Shown one piece after another: positions 41,493 to 50,684 of a DNA stretch of 60,106 bases; the first letter of the stretch is position 1; each line of letters opens with the position of its first letter. Under the pieces are notes generated by a model. It was not told where the DNA came from. It saw only the letters and a program-made list of their open reading frames with translations, and searched no databases. The position numbers and the translations under genes are program-made. Source of the stretch: Terramyces sp. JEL0728 (taxonomy: Eukaryota; Chytridiomycota; Chytridiomycetes; Rhizophydiales; Terramycetaceae); NCBI GenBank assembly GCA_027603945.1, contig JADIIU010000082.1, positions 1-60,106 of the forward strand, given 5' to 3'.

Positions 41493-42179
41493 ATGGCATC
41501 ACTAAAGGCAGCAATAGTTCAACCAACAGCAAAGCACACAGCGACAGTAATTTTCTTGCATGGACTGGGAGATACTGGTCTTGGCTGGGAACCAGTAGGC
41601 AGAATGTTGGCGCCAGCATTCCAAAATGTAAAGTGGATATTCCCCCATGCTCCACATAAAAAGGTTACATTGAACATGGGGATGGCCATGCCTGCCTGGT
41701 ACGACATTTATTCTCTGGACAAGGCAACTTCCAAAGAAGATGAATCTGGAATGATGGCATCAGTTGAGCAAATCAATACACTGATCAAGAATGAAGTTGA
41801 TGCTGGGATTAGTAGTGAAAAGATTGTCTTGGGAGGGTTCTCACAAGGGGCCGCAATGACCTTGCTGGCTGGATTAACTACTAGCTACAAACTGGGAGGG
41901 TTGGTTGCACTTAGCGGTAGTTGAAGAGTAATTGTAGGATATCTTCCACTCAGCGGAAAAATTGAATCCATCAAATCCAACACAAATGATAAAACTCCAA
42001 TATTCATGGGCCATGGTATTGAAGACCAGGTAGTGCAATTTGAATGGGGCCAAAAATCCATGGAGAAATTGAAATCTATGGGCTATGATGTGACTTTTAG
42101 ATCGTATGATGGAATGGGTCATTCTGCTTGCGATGCAGAGTTGAGAGACTTGTCTCAGTTCCTCACTTCCAAATTATAA
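41493..42179 (+). CDS. Acyl-protein thioesterase / lysophospholipase (APT1)
   Basis: One intron (41917-41937, 21 nt) gives 221 aa, the normal length. Motifs are FLHGLGDTGLGW (oxyanion region), the nucleophile elbow GGFSQGAA, the catalytic Asp in GIEDQVV and His in GMGHSACDAEL. APT1 removes palmitate from proteins in the cytosol and can hydrolyse lysophospholipids. The ATG at 41493 (MASLKAAIVQP) is chosen; an in-frame upstream ATG at 41460 would add the hydrophobic MIFLLIIFEIL, which is unusual for the family but could act as an anchor. Confidence 0.94.
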
Positions 42180-42373
42180 ATATCTATTTAAAAGTCTTTA
42201 TAAATATTTCCGTCCAATTACACAAGGAGGTATCTGCAGGATCGCGTCGATCAGGTGGAGAATTGGCAGATCCGATCCAAGGAGGTATTCCTTCCGTGAG
42301 TACATGCCAAATGACTTTCCAGCTGCTTGCTGCCAATCCAAACTTGAAAAAAAGTGGCGGTCGTTCTCTCCAA

Positions 42374-43096
42374 ATGAATCTGTTCGGAAAGGCAAAACAA
42401 ACCCAGGCAAACCCAAAGGATGCGATAATAAAACTCCGCGAGTCTCTAGAGATGTTGGAAAAGAGAGAAAAATACCTAGAAACAAAGATACAAGCAGAGC
42501 TCAAAATGGCAAAAGCAAATGCAACGAAAAACAAGAGAGGTATTTATATTTAACGAAGCGGCTCTGATGGCACTGAAGAGAAAGAAGGCTTACGAAGAAC
42601 AGATTAATAAAATATCAGGCTCCAGGTTAACATTGGAAACGCAAGTTATGGCAATAGAAAACGCAAACGTGAATTTGGAAACTATGAATGCAATGGCCGC
42701 TGGTGCAGCAGCAATGAAGTCTATCCATGGCAAAATGTATAGGTTTGCTAATACAGGAATATTGATAAAGTTGATGACACTATGGACGATATTCGCGAAC
42801 AGATGGATCTTGCAAATGAAATTTCTGATGCTATTTCGCAGCCTGTTGGGTTGGGGGTTGATTATGACGAAGACGAGTTGAATAAGGAGTTGGAGGATTT
42901 GGAACAGGAAGATTTAGATGCAAAATTGTTGGATACAGGTATTTCTATGCCTTCAGTACCCTCCACAAATATCCCTGGTAATTTTACATTTGATTTAGCT
43001 ATAGCTCAACCTCCACGTCCTGTAAAGAAGCCAGTTGAAACAGATGAAGTGGATGCGGAGTTGGCTGCTCTTCAAGCCAGTATGCAATTAAGCTAA
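42374..43096 (+). CDS. SNF7: ESCRT-III subunit Snf7/CHMP4
   Basis: Two introns (42540-42558, 19 nt; 42737-42756, 20 nt) give 227 aa. The basic N-terminal helix (MNLFGKAKQTQANPKDAI), ALMALKRKKAYEEQI, then MKSIHGKMNIDKVDDTMDDI and the acidic C-terminal half with ELNKELEDLEQEDLD are typical of Snf7. The C-terminal MIM-like region for Vps4/Alix binding (ELAALQASMQLS) is present. It polymerises on endosomal and other membranes for budding and scission. The frame is open upstream of the ATG but without family resemblance. Its stop overlaps that of a small convergent ORF. Confidence 0.95.
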
Positions 43097-43320
43097 TGTA
43101 ATAAAATGGTATTCAAGTTGCTTCTTTTGGGGTAGTTTTCGGTAAGATCCCAATCGCAGATCTCTCTTTTAGCAGGGCTACAGGATATTTCTTTGTGCTT
43201 CTGTTCTGGGACTGATCGGTACCTTTGTGCCGTAATTATTGTGTTATTTCGCAGCCTTCTGGTTTGAATCCAAGCAGAGATGCACCTTTTCACCAAATGA
43301 CCCTGGTTTACTATTTTCAT
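43093..43320 (-). CDS. Possible small basic protein, 75 aa
   Basis: An ORF from ATG 43320 ends with its TAG (43093-43095) interleaved with the Snf7 stop TAA (43094-43096), a packing seen elsewhere in this window. The N-terminus (MKIVNQGHLVKRCISAWIQT) is basic and could be mitochondrial; the C-terminus contains REICDWDLTENYPKRS. No family is recognised and upstream exons cannot be excluded. No stop-free alternative explains this 330-bp spacer better. Confidence 0.4.
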   Translation of the reverse strand: MKIVNQGHLVKRCISAWIQTRRLRNNTIITAQRYRSVPEQKHKEISCSPAKREICDWDLTENYPKRSNLNTILLH

Positions 43321-43425
43321 TACACCTGATACCACCACCCGATTGATCTAAATGAAAAGTCCGATTGCGCGATCAATTAAACACACAGATCATAACCTTA
43401 GATAGATAAATATATAATTATTTAT

Positions 43426-43839
43426 TTATACCGTTTGGTTAATTAAATTCCCACATTTTGTAATTAATTTTTTGATGAATTTCCCCATCCCCGACGGCTT
43501 TGGTTTCACTTCCACAAGGGTAGGAAGTTTCTTTTCCTCTGATTGTTTAATCACTTGTTCTATATCTATTAAAGGTTTCGACGGGATAGTCTTCTTTTTG
43601 GATTTTGGTTTCCTCTTTGGTTTCTTGCTTGTATCTGCAGAATACCTTCCCAGCGGAGGTGTGATTTTTTGAGTCCCGTTCTTGATATACCTTTCTAGTA
43701 ATTCTGAAGTATTGTTGGCGAGGTTTGTAGTCACGATAATTCGATGCATCTTCTGCAGAGCTACTTTGTCCTTCTTTAACTTTTCCTGCGACACTTGCCA
43801 GATAATTGACAGTGTAGTAAATTTTTCACTGTCGTCCAT
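43426..43839 (-). CDS. Small Lys-rich protein, 137 aa, unknown
   Basis: Intronless ORF. The first 60 residues form a helical region (LSIIWQVSQEKLKKDKVALQ, then NLANNTSELLERYI), followed by a strongly basic low-complexity part (KKPKRKPKSKKK) and a hydrophobic end (MGKFIKKLITKCGNLINQ). No family is recognised. A protein of similar size and design is encoded 400 bp away on the same strand (44257-44733), with the shared pattern N-(L/M)-A-N followed by a helix, so the two may be old tandem paralogs, possibly of a kinetochore or chromatin type; that last point is a guess. Confidence 0.55.
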   Translation of the reverse strand: MDDSEKFTTLSIIWQVSQEKLKKDKVALQKMHRIIVTTNLANNTSELLERYIKNGTQKITPPLGRYSADTSKKPKRKPKSKKKTIPSKPLIDIEQVIKQSEEKKLPTLVEVKPKPSGMGKFIKKLITKCGNLINQTV

Positions 43840-44256
43840 AGATTTTACAAGTTGTGGGAAAAAAAGACGAGTTTCCTTTTTTAAATAAACAGCTTGAATT
43901 TTATGGCTTGGGAAAAATTAGTGGCGGAGAAATCCTCGGAGATATGAAAATTTTCCGTCCTTAAGATCAAAAGGACATGAACATTGATCTATTCGGATTG
44001 AAATGGCTCATACTTGGCGAATAGTAAAACTAGATTTTTTTACATTTATCGCGGTTGGTTTTTTTCTTTTTTTGTAGTCAGGAAGTTTCAAAGTTTGCGG
44101 CTTGCCATCGCTAATTAATCTCATTTCTCTAGCCCACCAAATTGCGACATTATTCAATGAAAACACGTCGAGTCATGCCAAAACGTTCCAGCAAACACGT
44201 TTATCTGCTCCCAGCAACCACGTTTACATTCCGTGCAGTCAACATTTACCATTAGT
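43840..44256. other. Spacer between two small basic-protein genes
   Basis: A 417-bp stretch with no convincing ORF. It contains T-rich runs (around 44034-44076, including GGTTTTTTTCTTTTTTTG) that could be a polymerase III terminator or a promoter tract, and a GC-richer block before them (about 43920-44030). I looked for tRNA, U6, U1 and 5S signatures and did not find any. Confidence 0.35.
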
Positions 44257-44733
44257 TTATTTAAATAAGTTAGAAAGTTTGTAGATAATAAATTCAAGTT
44301 TCGTCTTTTGATTTGCAATAGTATCATCCAATAAATAATCGTTCTTGAAAGGGCTGACCTTGTTCCTTTTCAGACCAGGGAATCTGAAAGTTTTGCGTTT
44401 CTCTTCTTGAGCTGCTCCAGTTTCTTCCTTTGACTCTAGTGTTCGCAAGATGACTTTTCGGGAATATGCTTTTCCCCGCATTTGTTTTTGTTTTGGGTAT
44501 GGCAGTGAATATACAGTGGTAATTTGAGATGGAATCTTCTTTTTTGGAATGTACCCTTTGTTTGTCTTTGCAATAACCTTGTCAAGCGTCCCCAAGATTT
44601 CATTAGCCATGTTCAACGAGAGGACATTCTTGCGCAGCGAATTACTGTTTCTCTGTTTTTCATCCTCTACATTTCGTAGCGAAATCTGTAAAAGCGACTT
44701 GATGGTGGAGGCATTTTTCAGTTCGGTGGTCAT
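44257..44733 (-). CDS. Small Lys-rich protein, 158 aa, unknown
   Basis: Intronless ORF. An N-terminal helical region (TIKSLLQISLRNVEDEKQRN, then VLSLNMANEILGTLDKVIAK) precedes a basic segment (IPKKKIPSQI; EEKRKTFRFPGLKRNKVSPF) and a C-terminal helix. The arrangement parallels the 137-aa protein at 43426-43839. No known domain is recognised. The start is the first ATG; no introns are needed. Confidence 0.55.
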   Translation of the reverse strand: MTTELKNASTIKSLLQISLRNVEDEKQRNSNSLRKNVLSLNMANEILGTLDKVIAKTNKGYIPKKKIPSQITTVYSLPYPKQKQMRGKAYSRKVILRTLESKEETGAAQEEKRKTFRFPGLKRNKVSPFKNDYLLDDTIANQKTKLEFIIYKLSNLFK

Positions 44734-44797
44734 TGTTTTTTTACTTTTTGCGAAAGCTTTTTCTATTTATTTGTTTTTGGCCGATCGGGAACCGAAC

Positions 44798-45288
44798 ATG
44801 GACATTGACTTTTGTTGTGCAATCAGGTGTCAAAATTCGTATATTTCATGCAATGATGTCAAAAAAGTCCGACATTATTTTGTCTGGTACTTGCTGCATA
44901 AGTCCAGTTGCTGTATGATGATTATCAAAGGACCGTTTTTACTGGCCGTTTGGAGATTTCCCAAAGAGAACAGTGGCTGTCGACCGCATTTTTTTTGTAT
45001 CTACAGTTCCAGAAACCGGCTAATTCTCCAAATTAGTATTTTGAAGGATTCTATCAAAAAAGTGTTGATTAAGATTCCACTAAAATTGTCTCGTATGTTC
45101 TTGATGAATTGATCGCGAGAAACCAATGTGAGCCTTGGGAGTAATTTAGACTCGGCTTTGATGAGATTCTATATAATATGCTGTCCATCGATATGAAATG
45201 GAAATTTAATCAAACAATGTCCAAAACGAGCGGAGTGGTGGAATATCCATATAAAGCACAGAAGGTGGTGCGATTTATTAAAATGTAA
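44798..45288 (+). CDS. Unresolved candidate gene upstream of the third ornithine carrier
   Basis: Two protein-like frames occur: one from ATG 44798 with GPFLLAVWRFPKENSG and YSSRNRLILQI, and one ending at 45286-45288 with FDEILYNMLSIDMKWKFNQ and VVEYPYKAQKVVRFIKM. A third stretch (SYVLDELIARNQCEPWE) lies between them in another frame. Splicing models need longer introns (about 38 and 57 nt) than elsewhere, so either the exon structure is atypical or the gene is decaying. No family is recognised. The coordinates mark the region, not a proven CDS. Confidence 0.28.
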
Positions 45289-45416
45289 ATTAAGAATGGT
45301 GCGATTCATTAATCATCTCTTCAAATTGCTCGACTTTGATTTGGGTCCACAAGGAACACTTCAAGCCACTTGGATAGGTGGATCCTGTTCAAGTAGACAC
45401 TTCAACCAACATCCAT

Positions 45417-46445
45417 ATGCTGATACACCAACAAGAAGAAACACTGCCAACAATATCAGTACCACCGATAAAACCAGATTCGCATATAGCCGAATTGGTA
45501 TTTGGATCCGTAAGCCAAAATTTACATAGATTTCAGGGTTTGCTGGAAATTTAATTGAATACCCGTTTGATACAGTTAAAACGCACATGCAAACGCAGCC
45601 CAACCAAGGGCTATTGGCATGCATCAGAAATATAGTTAAAACTGAAGGATTCATGGGGTTTTATACAGTAATTGCATCTAATACAGGGTGTGTCTGCACC
45701 AATGGTTGGTTCAATGGCAGAAAGTGCTGTACTATTCCTGGCATACAATCAGATCCAAGATATAATTAGAAGCAACAGCAATATGAGCAAAGATGAAGAG
45801 CTAACGACAAAGCAGCTATGTTTGGCTGGAGGATTATCTGGAGCAGTCGTGTCGTATGTACTGACTCCTGTCGAACTGGTTAAATGCAGACTGCAGATGC
45901 AAGGCTACTTGCCTGAATTATCCAGGAGTGGTACCAAACATCGCGGCCCAATATCGCTCTTCCGCCACATTCTCAGACACGAGGGTGTATTTGGTCTATA
46001 CAAAGGCCATACGGGCACTGTTCTAAGAGAGGTCGCCGGCGGTGCAGCGTGGTTTGGTACTTGAACTTGACAAAGGTGTGTACGAAGCTTCAGTCAAAAA
46101 AATTATTGAAATGTCAAAAACAGCAAAGAAAAAGGAGGATCTGGCTCCTTGGCAGTTAATGTGTGCCGGTGGACTAGCTGGCATCGGATACAACGTAGGT
46201 ACTTGAAGTTTAAAAGCAGCTTTGTATCCGTCTGATGTAGTAAAGAGTAGGGTACAGTCTGGATTGCATAATGATGATACTTTTATCGGAGCAACTAAAT
46301 CTATTTACCAGAAACATGGCGTCAAAGGGTTTTTTAGAGGGTTTGGGATTACTGTTGCCAGAAGTGCTCCTGCTAGTGCTGTTATCTTTGCGACTTTTGT
46401 AACTAGAATTAACAGTAGGAAATGCTGTCGCGGAATTTTTCTTAG
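45417..46445 (+). CDS. Mitochondrial ornithine carrier paralog (Ort1-like)
   Basis: Five introns (45510-45529, 45668-45686, 46057-46075, 46199-46219, 46399-46418; 19-21 nt) give 309 aa. The three repeat signatures are YPFDTVKTHMQTQ, TPVELVKCRLQMQ and YPSDVVKSRVQSG. GVSAPMVGSMAESA and GGAAWFGVYE closely follow the duplicated carriers at 21034 and 33016, and four introns sit at identical positions, but the fifth (ATF|EMLSR) is absent in those. The last coding exon is only 27 nt. Intron 4 has tandem acceptors (AAG at 18 nt, CAG at 21 nt); the CAG one restores the family sequence NVALYPSD. The start ATG 45417 follows a stop in frame. Confidence 0.87.
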
Positions 46446-46476
46446 CGTAATAATAATATAATATTGATTTATTTGT

Positions 46477-47768
46477 TCATGCAGCACGATGCCACTGCAC
46501 AATGGTCCACCCATTGGTGTTTGGATTATATTCTGCTTCTGGATTGATGAGCTTGGTTTTGGTGAATGCAGCAATGTATCTAGCGGTTTGCAGTTTATCC
46601 TCTGCTCCCAATGCGATATCTCCTTTCTTGTTTCTAAATAATAAAATCTCGGTGGTGGAAAATTTGACTACTATTATAGGTATTTCTTCTTCAAGCATCA
46701 TCATCTTTTCAATTTCGCAGTTGCGGTAGTCAACCAGCTTGCAGTCCGAGATTAACCCTGCTTCTTTTTGGGCTTTGAATCCAAAGGATATACCAGCAAA
46801 GGCCTAAATTAGCAAAAGTTACAGCTTCGGTCAACCATTCTTGCAAAACAGCTTCGTCTGCTTTCAAATAAGCATCTAATAAATCTGGGACAACAAAATG
46901 GGCAGTTTCTTGCAAAAACTCGGACTGGTTGAATGTTGGGTCTACTGAACGGATAGCTTTGATTACTTTGACAGTTTCAGATTCCTCCATGACAGTTTTC
47001 TCTTTAAGATTTCTCCAGAATCTCAAGACCGCAGAGTCATTTTCCTCCATTGATTTAGAAAATGAAAATAGTTTTTGGGCAATTGGTGAATCTTGCTTGA
47101 ACTTTTCCCATGTTTCATTGAATTTACTGCTTTTGTGCAACACAACCCCGCTTGCTTCTTCATTCTCTTCGATTGGTCCTTCAACTCTAGGAATTCCGAA
47201 TTCATCAGTTGGGTTCACGGCTTTTCTCTTTGCGAGCAATTCTTCCTTTTCCTTCTCCCTAATTTCTTTCGGCTTGTATTCTGCAAAATAAGCATTTCCA
47301 GCAATACCAACAACATCCTTTTTGATTGAATCTACACCTTTAGCGACTGTTTTGGCAGCTTTAGTTTCCATAATTGGATCCGCAACCTAGAGTTAAACAA
47401 TCAGATACTTTGTGAGTAACTTCGGCAACAGTTTCTGCGGTTTTTGAAATAGCTTGTCCTGTAGCTTTTATAACAGGGTTGTTCATTGTTGCTTCAACTG
47501 CAGTCCCAACAGCCCCAATTACTTTAGCCGTTGCCTCGCTGGTAGCAGAAACAGCCTTCTTTGCATTCTTCATAGCCTCTGATTCCGTGACCTTTTCTGT
47601 CTCTGCAGACAGCATTTTAACATCTTTTTGAAAATCCTTGTTTTCTTCCACCTGTCTTTTTACTGATTTTGCAAATTCAGCAAATACATTGATATGGCGG
47701 GTTTGCTGCCTTGAGAATGCAGTCGTTGCTCTTTGAATTGGCCTCTGTAACAATCTGAGTTGGTTCAT
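46477..47768 (-). CDS. TIM44: TIM44, import motor scaffold
   Basis: Two introns (47387-47408, 22 nt; 46804-46822, 19 nt) give 416 aa. The N-terminus (MNQLRLLQRPIQRATTAFSR) is a mitochondrial presequence; a helical/charged middle follows (SVKRQVEENKDFQKDVKML; SKFNETWEKFKQ). The C-terminal Tim44 domain is complete: FQSEFL-like DPTFNQSEFLQE, FAGISFGFKAQKEAGLISDC, KLVDYRNCEI and the end NPNTNGWTIVQWHRAA. It docks mtHsp70 to the TIM23 channel in the matrix. The ATG at 47768 is chosen over the in-frame 47876 because it starts the presequence. The 46-48 kb genes are packed head to tail. Confidence 0.93.
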
Positions 47769-48051
47769 TATATTTTTTTGATTGTGTAAGAAAAAAGTTT
47801 TCCTGTCACTTTGAGGTGATTCAACATCACTTGACATGCAATATTCTCTGTTGACGGTATATTCTTCCATGTTCATCTAGTGGGAATACAACGGTAGTAA
47901 TTAACGGTTCAACATTAGTCAATCGCATTTGAAAATACATTTTACAGTTTAGTTCTTGCTGTTGTACCAATAGGGATATTTTAGTTTCGCTTAAATGTGT
48001 GGTAACCACAATATATGAGCAACAGGCACACTTGTATGAAAAACGACTTTA

Positions 48052-49434
48052 TTAAAGTACCTTTTGTGGACCAACGTTGAGAACCAAGGACACATAAACA
48101 TTTTCACCAACTTGTGATTCATTTCCAGTGTGTTCAATAAAACCAGTTTCTTTTATGCATTGAAACTCTGCATTTCCTGCACTGAATACTCTGGCAGTAT
48201 ATTTACCCTCTCCATGTTCAACATTTCGGTCCTCATAGCCGTTGGTGATTTCCCTATTCCCAACGGCAGTTCTTTCAACATAGTTTACTAGATTTCCAAC
48301 ATCTGAAAATGTAGAAACATGGAAAACGTTAGATCCTGCTGGTTCGTATTTACCCTCATAATCGGTGAAGCATGAGTTTACGAAATAGCCCAGATTCACT
48401 TCAAATTGGTCGGCAATTGTTTTGTAAAGGACGAGATCCCCGGCTTTCAAATGTTGTTCATTTGCAACACGAGAATACTTGTGTGTAAGCAAAATCGATA
48501 TTTCTGCACTGGGATTGTCTATCCGGTCTTTCTTCAGTGCATCGATCAACTTGTATTTGCTTTCTTCAATGTCCTGTTTTCTGTATTTTCTGGAATATCC
48601 CCTTTTTTGATAAAATGGAACAATTTCATAGTTATCGCCGCTAGTGTCATCATCATCAGTTTCTTCAGTATTTTCGGCAAAGTCAAGGAATCCTTCAACA
48701 CTATCATCAACGTCTTTGATGTAGAGATCAAATTGCATCGTTACTCTAGTCCCCTTTTTCACTGGCTCAATCCTATGAAAAACATCAGTCAAGAAGCATA
48801 CACTTTGAGCTGAATTAATATTGACTTCATGACCATCAATGTCAAGTATAAACGCTCCACCTGTAAAGTAAGAACGCCAGAATGGAACAATCAAAGTCGC
48901 ATAATGGTCAGTAGAATGAAGAGTATCCCGATGCTTTCCAAAATGCCCACCTTTTTCATAAATATGAATCTTGTAAAATTTGGCAACCAACTTCTTTCCA
49001 AGAGGCGCCAAGCGTTGAACTGCAGCTAATAATATACTCAACTCGACTTTATCATATTCAATTTCGCAATCTTGTGCAGGAATATCAAATGCCTTTCTTA
49101 CTTTTTCATCATAAACTGTTTCAGAGCCTTTACCGAATTTTGCTGCGGATGCATATTTCTTCAGATCGAAATCCTCTTCCCAACAGAAATAAGTCTCATC
49201 AAGTTTGCCCGCTAGATCACCTTTGATTCTTAGTTCTTTGATAATCTCCCATCTTCTCGCAAGGGCTTCATATTGCTTTGCAGAGCAAGTAATTTCTTTT
49301 GCTAATTCACTAACAGGATGGTTTTCAACAAAGGTGCCTTTTGAAACAAATCCTTTTGATTCAAAAACTTTGTTCAATGCAGAATAGGCTCTGTTGTAAC
49401 GGTCCATTGTTGGATAGGTATTCAGCTTTCCCAA
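48052..49434 (-). CDS. 2-oxoglutarate/Fe(II) dioxygenase, prolyl-4-hydroxylase-like
   Basis: Intronless ORF of 460 aa. The iron-binding HxD is H168-R-D170 (GGHFGKHRDTLH), the distal His is H220 (DVFHRIEPV) and the 2OG-binding Arg is R230 (KKGTRVTMQF). A predicted beta-strand core surrounds them (YKIHIYEKGG; ATLIVPF). An acidic stretch (EETDDDDTSGDN) and a C-terminal domain with AEISILLTHKYS follow, a DUF-like layout often seen in fungal and protist proteins. Substrate is unknown; no signal peptide or KDEL-like tail is present. The absence of introns, like the kinase gene, is unusual for a gene of this length here. Confidence 0.85.
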   Translation of the reverse strand: MGKLNTYPTMDRYNRAYSALNKVFESKGFVSKGTFVENHPVSELAKEITCSAKQYEALARRWEIIKELRIKGDLAGKLDETYFCWEEDFDLKKYASAAKFGKGSETVYDEKVRKAFDIPAQDCEIEYDKVELSILLAAVQRLAPLGKKLVAKFYKIHIYEKGGHFGKHRDTLHSTDHYATLIVPFWRSYFTGGAFILDIDGHEVNINSAQSVCFLTDVFHRIEPVKKGTRVTMQFDLYIKDVDDSVEGFLDFAENTEETDDDDTSGDNYEIVPFYQKRGYSRKYRKQDIEESKYKLIDALKKDRIDNPSAEISILLTHKYSRVANEQHLKAGDLVLYKTIADQFEVNLGYFVNSCFTDYEGKYEPAGSNVFHVSTFSDVGNLVNYVERTAVGNREITNGYEDRNVEHGEGKYTARVFSAGNAEFQCIKETGFIEHTGNESQVGENVYVSLVLNVGPQKVL

Positions 49435-49926
49435 ATCGCTCTTTAAATAGACGAGTGGCGTTCATTTAGGGAATGACTCATTTTATGGAACCGACTCTGA
49501 TTGGCTTATTGTAGTGAGCCCAAAATGTTCAATAATCTTCATACTAACTGGGAATAACCGACTCGTTAGCTCAAGTACGCATTTCTTTTTTGAAATTCCT
49601 CCATATCCAAATTGGATAATTCAAATACTATCGCTTGTAGTGTACTGCTGGTTCATACCGGAATATACGATGTGAGAACATTGAAAGTACTCATAGGGAT
49701 GAAATTAGCCAAAAAGAATGGTTCAGAAACTTTATATAAAGGCAATGCAAGCGTGGCATATTATACGGAAAGGGAATGTAATCTGCATTGAGGACTACGG
49801 TGATAATCCATTTTCAAAGGATACATTACAAACTCATTTATTTGATTACAGATCTATAGCGCTACTGCCAATGGGCACGACCGTTATCAAATTTTTGGTA
49901 ATCAAAGTTCTCCTACGCGTCCAGTA
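49435..49926. other. Spacer with a short ORF before the ankyrin gene
   Basis: A 492-bp stretch between the 2OG oxygenase start and the ankyrin gene. A 69-codon plus-strand frame at 49718-49927 (GNVICIEDYGDNPFSKDTLQ; SIALLPMGTTVIKFL) looks protein-like and its stop overlaps the ankyrin ATG (TAATG). I could not splice it in frame to the ankyrin exons with typical introns. It may be an upstream ORF, an unrecognised first exon or chance. Confidence 0.35.
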
Positions 49927-50684
49927 ATGCAAGAACTCAAACTCGCGATATGTAACGGGGATTTATCAGCAGTAAAATGGAAAATCATCAATAAAGGGTA
50001 TGAGTTTTCCATTCCAGATCCAAATACTGGAACACCACTGTTATTTGACGCGATAGAATACCACCAAAATGATATAGTAATGTACTTTCTCGATAACTGC
50101 TCTTCGCTATGGAAACTAAAAGTAGATTCATTTTCACATAGGATAATGAAGACAATACAGCGCTAATGGTCGCAATTGAAAACTTAAATGAAGTCGTCGC
50201 GCTCGAATTCATTGCTAAATATCCTAAACATATATCAACAGCCAATAAATACGGAAAGACTGCATTGCTACTAGCGTGCCAGTATGGTCTATACGATATT
50301 GCAAAGGTAAAGAGTCGATTGATTCAGGAATTATTGGAAAATGGAGCATCATTGAAAGAATGCGATTTGGAGGGATCTTATGCATTACACTAGTACTTTG
50401 CAACTAAATTAGCGCTACTTCGTGGGGAAGGTATGAGCTAATCCCACTATTGCTGGACAGGGGCTGCGATCATACGGTTTTAAATCAAAAAGGTTGGTCC
50501 GCTCTGGACTATTCATATTCTGCAAGGATACACAGCTACACAGAATGTAATTACCGCGGTAACTGTAGTGTGCATAAAGGCTCATTTGGAAAAGAAGGAA
50601 TATCCTCCTTTCAATCCAACCGAGCCGGAAAGGGTTTTGGATACAAGCTCAAAAAATATGTTTAGCGGAGAAATAAATTTATAA
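49927..50684 (+). CDS. Ankyrin-repeat protein, 224 aa, with a GC-AG intron
   Basis: Introns at 50122-50141, 50307-50327, 50393-50412 and 50522-50543 (20-22 nt) give 224 aa. Ankyrin repeats are clear: GTPLLFDAIEYHQNDIVMYF, NTALMVAIENLNEVVALEFI, KTALLLACQYGLYDIAK, GSYALHYATSWGRYELIPLL and GWSALDYS. The fourth intron starts with GC instead of GT; removing it joins DYSYS to NVITAV in frame and leads to a natural tail (HLEKKEYPPFNPTEPERVLD). Exon lengths sum exactly. Intron 2 is 21 nt with no stop, so its retention would only add seven residues. The stop codon overlaps that of the convergent thioesterase gene. A partner cannot be named. Confidence 0.8.

Noticed and set aside
42128..42553. Long N-terminal extension of Snf7 upstream of 42374
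   Set aside because: The upstream part overlaps the APT1 3' end and has no Snf7 resemblance; MNLFGK matches the family N-terminus.
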